Below, piece after piece: positions 58,388 through 64,000 of a DNA stretch of 64,000 nt; the first letter of the stretch is position 1, and each line of letters opens with the position of its first letter. Origin of the DNA: Verrucomicrobia bacterium LW23 (GTDB lineage Bacteria; Verrucomicrobiota; Verrucomicrobiia; Methylacidiphilales; UBA1321); NCBI GenBank assembly GCA_003054695.1, contig QAZA01000050.1:186001-250000 (forward strand), given 5' to 3'. The position numbers were made by a program, and so were the translations under genes. The notes below the pieces were generated by a model that was given only the letters and a program-made list of their open reading frames with translations, was not told where the DNA came from and made no database searches.

Positions 58388-58841
58388 ATGCGAAAAGATC
58401 TCCCCTTCACCGCGCTCGGTACGGCGGAATCCCTCTGGCACATCAACACGCACCAGGGCGTTACCATCGCGCCCACCCTCGCCGCGGATGGCACCCTCTC
58501 CCTGGCCATCGCCAACACCCGCGGCGGCCAACTGGCACGGCGAGCTGACGTATGCGCCCTTCCCCGTCACGCTCGGCGATGCGATAGAGGTCTCCTTCGC
58601 CGCCAGGGCGGAAAAACGTTTCACCTTCTCCGTCTGGCTGGGCCAGTTCAACTCCCCCTGGGCCAGCCTCGTCGGCGCAAGCCACTTCCGCGAAGCCTGG
58701 CTGGAGCCCGAGTGGAAAACCTGGACCCACACCTGGCACGTGGAGACCACCGAGCCCGAAGCGAGATTGAACTTCGTGCTGGGGCAGATTGACACGACGG
58801 TGGAGATACGGGATGTAAAGCTGGAGTGGAAGGCGCGATAA
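58388..58841 (+). pseudogene. frameshifted CBM4/9-like binding-module protein
   Basis: From ATG 58388 the frame reads WHINTHQGVTIAPTLAADG and then LAIANTRGGQ, a typical start of a CBM4/9-type module. After about base 58530 sense moves by one base: the neighbouring frame reads NWHGELTYAPFPVTLGDAIE, continues through ARAEKRFTFSVWLGQ, and ends LEWKAR at 58841. Joined, the two halves form one ~150-residue carbohydrate-binding module of normal layout. It has no catalytic domain or obvious signal peptide. The break is a single-base indel or a sequencing error. It follows glnD by 75 bases. Confidence 0.65.
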
Positions 58842-59071
58842 ATCGTCTTCCCTCGGTCTTTCTTATCAGTAAAACACCTATCATCGAAGGCTCGGAATAT
58901 ATCCCCGCATATTCAAGCACGAGTCTACTACCCCAAAGCCTTGATACCACGAAGTTACACAGACAGTTCCACGTGCATCGCATAGCTCAGGTAAACCAAA
59001 GGTGCGGGGCTTTGAGAGGGCTGGTAGTAGATATTGCGACCTGCTTGTTGCTTTCATCTCTTCAGGCTTCC

Positions 59072-59176
59072 TCCGACGCGCCATAGGCGCGAAACATCTC
59101 GTAGCCCAGGGTAAGGTCCGCCGCCGCCCTGGGTCAGTGCACCCTCTGGACGCGTCCTGTAGGGACGCCCCATTCC
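59072..59176 (+). repeat. left inverted arm of the Y1 transposase element
   Basis: This arm matches the reverse complement of 59716-59821 with scattered mismatches and a small indel. It contains internal palindromes: GGCGCGAAACATCT follows GACGCGCCATAGGCGC, CCCAGGG is opposed to CCCTGGG, and GACGCGTCCTG to AGGGACGCCCC. Confidence 0.8.
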
Positions 59177-59239
59177 AAAGGCTGCAACATTATTACACTT
59201 TGCGTTTACTTTATATAGATCTATTTCTTAACATAGATC

Positions 59240-59692
59240 GTGCCACAATCGCTATCCCAACTACTGGTCCATATGATTTTCAGTACGAAAGGGAGACATC
59301 CCTGGATCGACAAATCTATCCAGCCAGAACTCTGGTCCTACCTCTCCGCAATTCCAAAACGATACGACGGATTCACCATCCAAACGGGAGGAACAGAGGA
59401 CCACATCCATATCCTCTTTACGCTTTCCAGAAAAATGTGCGTGGCAGACATGGCGATGCATTCCAAAACTGCGTCCTCTAAATGGCTAAAGTCGAGAGGA
59501 GATGCCTATGCCCCATTCCAATGGCAAAAGGGATACGGCGCATTCTCTGTCAGTAAATCGGAATCCCCAAAAGTTAAGCAATACATTCTCAATCAGGAAA
59601 CCCACCACAAGAAAATGACATTCCAGAATGAATTCATCGCTTTTCTCAAAAAGCACGAAATCGAGTACGACGAGCAATATATCTGGGACTAA
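59240..59692 (+). CDS. tnpA: REP-associated / IS200-like Y1 (HUH) transposase
   Basis: A 150-aa protein starting at GTG with MPQSLSQLLVHMIFSTKGR, a standard beginning for this transposase family. The HUH metal site is EDHIHIL, and the single catalytic Tyr lies in KQYILNQETHH. This is the Y1 transposase fold of single-strand transposition (PF01797 type). All key residues are present, so it may be active. It is AT-richer than the surroundings, consistent with recent arrival. Confidence 0.92.
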   Translation: MPQSLSQLLVHMIFSTKGRHPWIDKSIQPELWSYLSAIPKRYDGFTIQTGGTEDHIHILFTLSRKMCVADMAMHSKTASSKWLKSRGDAYAPFQWQKGYGAFSVSKSESPKVKQYILNQETHHKKMTFQNEFIAFLKKHEIEYDEQYIWD

Positions 59693-59715
59693 AGGCCATT
59701 CACGAACAGATCCTC

Positions 59716-59821
59716 ACGCCTGGGGCGTCCCTTCAGGACGCCTTCGGAGACACCGCTAACCCAGGGCTGCGGCAGACCTTACCCTGGGCTACAAGATGTT
59801 CCGCGCCATTGGCGCGTCGGA
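59716..59821 (-). repeat. right inverted arm of the Y1 transposase element
   Basis: Reverse complement of the left arm at 59072-59176. It starts just after the transposase stop with GGGGCGTCCCTTCAGGACGCC, cited as the palindromic end, and finishes with CGCGCCATTGGCGCG before TCGGA. Confidence 0.8.
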
Positions 59822-59947
59822 ACTTCTCTCTCACGCCTCCCAAAAAAGCTCCCCCTCCCCAAGTATTATACGCCGGTTCCACTCTTTCGCTTGTCCCCCC
59901 AGCCCCTTTCCGATAGCGTCCTCGTCGCACCAGAATCGCTTTGCTCT

Positions 59948-62191
59948 ATGCTCTCGCGCACTCGCCTTATTCTGCTCATCCTACTCGCGCTGTTTCTTGT
60001 TACGGCATCGGTCGTCGGCTTCGGCGTTTACTATGTGTTTAGCGGCCCCTCGGTACCGGTGGAGAAATATCTCCCAACCAGCACGGTGGCACTGGCTTAC
60101 GTCCCCAACGCCGCGTCATCCGGCGTGCGCATCTACAGCTCGCGCTTCCTTAAAGTGGTAAGCGACAAAAACGCGCAGGACCTCGGCACCCTCATCGCCG
60201 GCCTCATCATCGGCGGCGCCGGCGGGCCGGAAGTCAGCCCGGAGATGCAGAAAGAGCTGGAGCAGCTGGGCGAAAAACTCGGCCCGGCCATGTCCGGCGA
60301 GTCGTTCATCGCCATCACCGGCCTCAACCCGCACGCCGCGCGCATGATCGACATCACCCGCGGCCCCGCCTTCAACCCGGAGCAATTCGTCGCCGGCCAC
60401 CTCATTGCCGGCCTCAAGCCCAAGCAGGGCCCCTCCGCCTACGACGCCTTTGAGCAGCACATCCGCGAGAGATGGGAGCGCGACAAGCCCGAAGGCATCG
60501 AGATGGGCACCGGCACCGTCGAGGGCCAGCCCTACGAGTACCTCGTCGAGTCGCGAAACGCCTCCAACCCCAACTGCCGCTTCCTCCGCCTTAAGCTGGA
60601 TGGCTGGGTCCTCTTCAGCCTGGGCGAGGCCCCGATGGCCGATTTCATCAAGCGCTACCGCGGCACCTCCGGCCTTGCCCCGTCGCTTGCCGAGAACCCG
60701 CATTTCGTTGAGGTTAAACAACATCTGGATCCCAGCGCCGATGCCGTCACCTATGTGGGCATGGCCGAAATCGCCAAAACCGTCAAGGCCGCTGTCACCG
60801 ATCCCACCCACGCGCAACTTGCCGGCCTGGCCCTGGACTGGACCCCCGCCATGGGCATGAGCGCCACCGTGGATAACGGGATGATCAGCGACCGCTACTA
60901 CTACATCATGCCCGAGGAACGCCGCATCGACCTCGGCCAGTTTTACGCCCCCTGCGCCTACGAGACACTGCGCGCCACCCACCCCCAGCACACCCTCTTT
61001 TACATGGCGCAAGCCATTGACCTGAAGGCACTTGCGGCTCGCCTTCCCCAACTGGCCCGCCAGGCCGGCGCCACAGGAGAGGCCGCCGATCCCGTCCGGC
61101 AAATCGCCAAAACCGTCGCTCTTACCGGCCTGGATCTGGAAAAGAATATACTCGATGCCGTCGGCCACGAAATCGCCGCTTTTTCGGAGACGGGCGCCGA
61201 GATGGAAGTGGGCATCCCCTTCCTCCTCTCGCTCAAATTCCAGCGCCCCATCTCTGGCATGCTCATCACCCTCAAGGATCCCGCCGCCTTCGAGCCCACC
61301 GCCGCGCTTGTCATCAATATCCTCAAGGCGTTTGTCGGCAGCGGCGAGCACCGCGAGACCGTCAGCAACGGCTACGAGCTGACGACGCTCCAGGGCCGTA
61401 TCTCCCTGCGCGACTATGGGTTACCCGTCCCCCCCAGCATGACGGTCACGTACGAAGTCTCGATCATCTCCAAAGGCCCGATGTTCGGCATCATCACCAG
61501 CCGCGAGACCGCCCTGCGCGTGCTGAGTACCCCCAAAGGCGCACAGACATTCATGGACGGCCCCAACTACGCGCCGCTTAAAGGCATGAACACAAGTGGC
61601 TCCAGCGGAATGATTTATCTCAATACACCGCAGCTCGTCAACACCTACTACCCGGTCATCGCCAAACAAGCCCGCAGCGCCATCTCCATGATCGCCGCGC
61701 AGTACGGCGCCAACATTGTCCTGCCGGACAAGCTCGACTTCTTTGAGAACGCCACCGCCTGGGTCAGCACCATCAAAGTGGGCAAAACCGGGCTGGAAAT
61801 GACCTCGCTCTCCGGCGTCGGCAACCAGGGCGTCGTCGTCTACCCCGTGCTTGCCGTGCTTGGCGGCGTCGCCGTCAGCAAACTTTACGTCCCGCCCACA
61901 GCCGATGACGCCAGCGCGCCCGCCATTGTGGTGCTTAAGGACTTGCAGGCGGTGCGTCGCGCCATCAAAACCTGGGGCATCGCGCGCAATCCGCGCAGCG
62001 GTACAGTCCCCAAATGGACGGACATCCAGCCCTTTATCGACGACCCGGACGTTGCTAAAAGCAACGGTAAGGACCGCCTGGGCAACCCTTACGACCTCGG
62101 CGAATACCCCCGGCGCGCCGCCGACGTCTCCACGGCAACCAAGGCCGCGTATCCCGAAGAGTCGCGCAGCCGTGCCTTTTGGACTCAGTAA
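59948..62191 (+). CDS. large membrane-anchored exported protein with pseudopilin-like C-terminal tail
   Basis: A 747-aa protein. One N-terminal helix (residues ~7-32, LILLILLALFLVTASVVGFG) anchors a long exported region. YLPTSTVALAYVPNAASS near the start recalls the DUF3352-type opening, in which secreted proteins of unknown function are built from repeated beta-alpha units; I cannot confirm membership. The last ~90 residues (AVRRAIKTWGIARN, PKWTDIQPFI, GKDRLGNPYDLG, VSTATKAAYP) look like the C-terminal half of Verrucomicrobial type II pseudopilins, yet there is no prepilin helix. The start ATG at 59948 is the last of several and matches the hydrophobic segment. Confidence 0.65.
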   Translation: MLSRTRLILLILLALFLVTASVVGFGVYYVFSGPSVPVEKYLPTSTVALAYVPNAASSGVRIYSSRFLKVVSDKNAQDLGTLIAGLIIGGAGGPEVSPEMQKELEQLGEKLGPAMSGESFIAITGLNPHAARMIDITRGPAFNPEQFVAGHLIAGLKPKQGPSAYDAFEQHIRERWERDKPEGIEMGTGTVEGQPYEYLVESRNASNPNCRFLRLKLDGWVLFSLGEAPMADFIKRYRGTSGLAPSLAENPHFVEVKQHLDPSADAVTYVGMAEIAKTVKAAVTDPTHAQLAGLALDWTPAMGMSATVDNGMISDRYYYIMPEERRIDLGQFYAPCAYETLRATHPQHTLFYMAQAIDLKALAARLPQLARQAGATGEAADPVRQIAKTVALTGLDLEKNILDAVGHEIAAFSETGAEMEVGIPFLLSLKFQRPISGMLITLKDPAAFEPTAALVINILKAFVGSGEHRETVSNGYELTTLQGRISLRDYGLPVPPSMTVTYEVSIISKGPMFGIITSRETALRVLSTPKGAQTFMDGPNYAPLKGMNTSGSSGMIYLNTPQLVNTYYPVIAKQARSAISMIAAQYGANIVLPDKLDFFENATAWVSTIKVGKTGLEMTSLSGVGNQGVVVYPVLAVLGGVAVSKLYVPPTADDASAPAIVVLKDLQAVRRAIKTWGIARNPRSGTVPKWTDIQPFIDDPDVAKSNGKDRLGNPYDLGEYPRRAADVSTATKAAYPEESRSRAFWTQ

Positions 62192-62228
62192 GTGCTTCCG
62201 CACCTGCCAGTTGCGTATTTGCGAAACC

Positions 62229-63605
62229 ATGACCGCCTTCCTCCCCTCGTACGGCATTAACGTACGCCGCCCCGCTTCAGCAGGGCTCACCGCCGCCCGC
62301 GGCGACGGTATCAGCGACGACGCGCCCGCGCTTCAGCAGGCGCTCGACATTGCCGCGTCCGTCCGCGGTGCCGATCACCTCGTCGTCCTCCCGGCCGGCC
62401 AGTACAAGATCGGCACAACCCTGCGCATCCACTCCAACACGCGCCTCCAGCTGCATCCCCTTGCGCGCGTGTTTCTTGCAGATGGCGCGGGCGTGAACCA
62501 GAACGTCCATCTCATCACCAACGCCGGCTCGCGCGCCGCGGCCGATACGGGCACCGCCTCCGGAAATACTGCAGGGGCGGACGAGAACATTGAGATCGAA
62601 GGTGGCATCTGGGACGGCAACAATCCGGCCAATCCGCGTGGCCCCGACGCCCCCGGCAGCTACACAGGCGTCGCGCTTAACTTCCGCAATGTCAATGGCT
62701 TGTGCATTGCGGGGACACGCGATGTCCCTCTGCGCATTTGCGAGGCCGAGAGCTACAATATCCGCATTTCGGACATCCGTAACTTCACCATCCAGGACGT
62801 GCGTTTCGAAGCCCGGCACATTCGCCGCAACCAGGACGGCATCCACTTTTGCGGCGGCTGCGAGGACGGAACCGTGCGACGCATCCGAACCGGCGGAATG
62901 AAATGCACAAACGACGACCTCATCGCGTTTGTGGCGGACGACGCCATGCAGCGCGCGCAGAATCTCGGCGGCACCTGCGGCCCCATTCGTCGCGTCACCG
63001 TCGATGACGTCACCTCCGACGACTGCCACAGCTTTGTGCGTCTTGGCAGCGTATGGTCCACAATCGCAGACGTTTCCATCAGCAACGTGCGCGGCGGTTT
63101 CCGCTGCAACGCGGTAAATGCGGACGCCCTGCGCTACTGCGCCGTCCCCGTCTTCGACGCCACGGACCCGCAGTTTGCCAGCGGCGTGGGCCTGCTGGAG
63201 AACGTGACTCTCAGCGACTTTGATGTGTATCGCACGGAAGGTGCTCAGCCTGTGCTACTTCTGGAGACGCGGATGCGCAATTTCCGTATTCGTAACTTCC
63301 GCCGCGACGTTGCGCGCGACCTCGACCCAATCGGAAGCCCCACGGTCCGCATGCGTGGCATTGTTTCGCATAACGTTGTACTGGAAGGACTTGCCAAAGA
63401 AGATCTACCCTCGGCTCTCCCCTCTCCATCCGTCATGGCCCTTGCCTCGACAAACAACACCATCCGCTTTCGTCTGGAAACCGCGCTGGCGGAGTACGAC
63501 AGCCTCATGACGCATGCCTCCGAAATTGCACGACTCAGCGTGCCTTCGTGCCAGATGACTTCTGTCCCTGGCGAAGAGCTTCGGGATGGTAAGTATTTGA
63601 AGTAG
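62229..63605 (+). CDS. pectate-lyase-superfamily/GH28-like beta-helix protein
   Basis: A 458-aa protein. GINVRRPASAGLTAARGDGISDDAPALQQALD, abbreviated here as the GDGISDDAPALQQAL motif, is the N-terminal signature of pectate lyase 3/GH28 right-handed beta helices. Parallel coils follow (IEIEGGIWDGN, NVNGLCIAG, ISDIRNFTIQDVRFEA, QDGIHFCGG, TNDDLIAFVAD). The GH28 catalytic triple Asp is not complete in an obvious way; QDGIHF and NDDLIAF supply some acidic residues. No signal peptide is visible, unusual for an extracellular polysaccharide enzyme. It follows the preceding gene by 37 bases. Confidence 0.78.
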   Translation: MTAFLPSYGINVRRPASAGLTAARGDGISDDAPALQQALDIAASVRGADHLVVLPAGQYKIGTTLRIHSNTRLQLHPLARVFLADGAGVNQNVHLITNAGSRAAADTGTASGNTAGADENIEIEGGIWDGNNPANPRGPDAPGSYTGVALNFRNVNGLCIAGTRDVPLRICEAESYNIRISDIRNFTIQDVRFEARHIRRNQDGIHFCGGCEDGTVRRIRTGGMKCTNDDLIAFVADDAMQRAQNLGGTCGPIRRVTVDDVTSDDCHSFVRLGSVWSTIADVSISNVRGGFRCNAVNADALRYCAVPVFDATDPQFASGVGLLENVTLSDFDVYRTEGAQPVLLLETRMRNFRIRNFRRDVARDLDPIGSPTVRMRGIVSHNVVLEGLAKEDLPSALPSPSVMALASTNNTIRFRLETALAEYDSLMTHASEIARLSVPSCQMTSVPGEELRDGKYLK

Positions 63606-63622
63606 TCGGGGATATCTCCGTG

Positions 63623-63678
63623 CAGGGACATAACTTGTCCCTGCGGTTACAAGGCGCCAGGGACATTAATTGTCCCTG
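63623..63678. repeat. two tandem GGGACA hairpins
   Basis: CAGGGACATAACTTGTCCCTG... (63623-63643) and a second copy differing only in the loop (63658-63678) each form a perfect eight- to nine-pair hairpin. They sit between a beta-helix gene and the alr promoter. REP-type repeats or a dual stem terminator are both possible. Confidence 0.75.
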
Positions 63679-63735
63679 CCTGCGATCCCGTGCGGACCAG
63701 TACAGTTCTCCCCAAACTTTGTGATATCTTGTGAA

Positions 63736-63764
63736 TTGTATCGCCCGCGCTCCTGATTTATACT
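63736..63764 (+). promoter_or_regulatory. putative promoter of alr
   Basis: TTGTAT (63736-63741), a 17-base spacer and TATACT (63759-63764) resemble a sigma70 promoter. The predicted start near 63771 gives a ~50-base leader to the alr ATG. Confidence 0.55.
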
Positions 63765-63821
63765 AAAGGCGAAAACGTAAAAAACGCCGCAACTTTTCGA
63801 TCTCGCGGCGCCCCTTTCGCC

Positions 63822-64000
63822 ATGTTATCCCCCTCCCTACCGCGCCGCTGCTGGGCCGAGATTGACGGTAAAGCGTTGCGCCACAACATCCGCACCCTGC
63901 GCGCCCACGTCGCGCCCGGCACCCGCATTCTGGCGCCGGTCAAGGCCAACGCCTACGGCCACGGCATCGTGCCGATCGCGCGCGAGTTGGCCCATGCGGG
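63822..64000 (+). CDS. alr: alanine racemase (3' end cut by window)
   Basis: Sixty codons are visible. RRCWAEIDGKALRHNIRTL is the standard start of Alr, and ILAPVKANAYGHG contains the pyridoxal-phosphate-binding Lys in the VKANAYGHG motif. It supplies D-alanine for peptidoglycan. GGCGCCCCTTTCGCC precedes the ATG, with no purine-rich ribosome-binding site. The catalytic Tyr and the C-terminal barrel lie outside the window. Confidence 0.93.
   Translation, partial: MLSPSLPRRCWAEIDGKALRHNIRTLRAHVAPGTRILAPVKANAYGHGIVPIARELAHA

Larger units (their letters stand above)
59072..59821 (+). mobile_element. Y1 transposase element flanked by ~105-bp inverted arms
   Basis: A transposase gene (59240-59692) lies centrally between two long inverted arms that share GTAGCCCAGGGTAAGGTC, the CCCTGGGT segment and the GGGACGCCCC end. 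Both outer ends begin TCCGACGCGCCA. IS200/IS605 elements normally have no inverted repeats of this length, whereas REP-associated transposases are flanked by inverted REP palindromes; this element is closest to the latter. Confidence 0.75.

Noticed and set aside
59072-59821. CRISPR-like repeats in the arms of the transposase element
   Set aside because: Only two copies in inverted orientation and no regular spacers; they are element ends.

Overview
The window reads as chromosomal DNA of a member of the Verrucomicrobiota. The strongest pointer is an intact four-gene Verru_Chthon cassette (order B-C-A-D, 41.1-47.9 kb), a gene set described from Verrucomicrobium and Chthoniobacter. A DUF1800 protein, a Rho factor with a very long disordered N-terminus, secreted carbohydrate-active proteins and kinase/FHA signalling fit the same picture. 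Many start codons follow pyrimidine-rich leaders rather than clear Shine-Dalgarno sequences. Both window edges cut genes: a DUF1800 protein on the left and alanine racemase (alr) on the right.

Layout. 0-8.7 kb: DUF1800 protein, YcgL-type nucleotidyltransferase, dual-specificity-type phosphatase, a secreted dienelactone-hydrolase homologue that lacks catalytic residues, and a GH1 glycosidase fused to an AraC DNA-binding domain. 8.7-10.9 kb: three paralogous PLDc_N mini membrane proteins around an HpnC-type squalene/phytoene synthase, with a TA-flanked MITE-like element between the first two. 10.9-22.3 kb: housekeeping metabolism (serA, tilS beside a CAU tRNA, plant-type phosphofructokinase, glcF, hemB, an MBL-fold nuclease) and an ankyrin/membrane protein pair. 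22.3-27.8 kb: Ser/Thr kinase convergent with a PATAN-FHA protein, tatA, an MFS transporter and tRNA-Thr. 27.9-28.1 kb: a long palindrome. 28.8-36.2 kb: coaE, rho, a frameshifted CBM9-like gene, folD and a heptose-phosphate kinase.

36.4-40.5 kb: a polytopic membrane protein, a WspA-like chemoreceptor and a DUF4031 protein. 41.1-47.9 kb: the pseudopilin-like cassette. 48.1-54.7 kb: a two-gene oxidoreductase operon (Zn alcohol dehydrogenase plus Gfo/Idh/MocA), a GH5 glycosidase with a duplicated binding module, an arrestin-like membrane protein and a methyltransferase. 54.9-58.8 kb: a Tyr/Arg-rich secreted protein, glnD and a second frameshifted binding-module gene. 59.1-59.8 kb: a Y1 (HUH) transposase inside roughly 100-bp inverted arms. 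59.9-63.6 kb: a large membrane-anchored protein with a pseudopilin-like tail, and a beta-helix protein. 63.6-64 kb: two GGGACA hairpins, a promoter and the start of alr.

Functionally the region mixes core biosynthesis (serine, haem, CoA, folate, nitrogen control by GlnD, cell wall by Alr) with an exported polysaccharide-handling layer (GH1, GH5, CBM-like and beta-helix proteins) and an uncharacterised secretion or appendage cassette. I found no CRISPR array, prophage, rRNA operon or recognisable defence island. The most novel items are the GH1-AraC one-protein sensor candidate, the Verru_Chthon cassette, the Y1 transposase with its long arms, and the nested-hairpin MITE.
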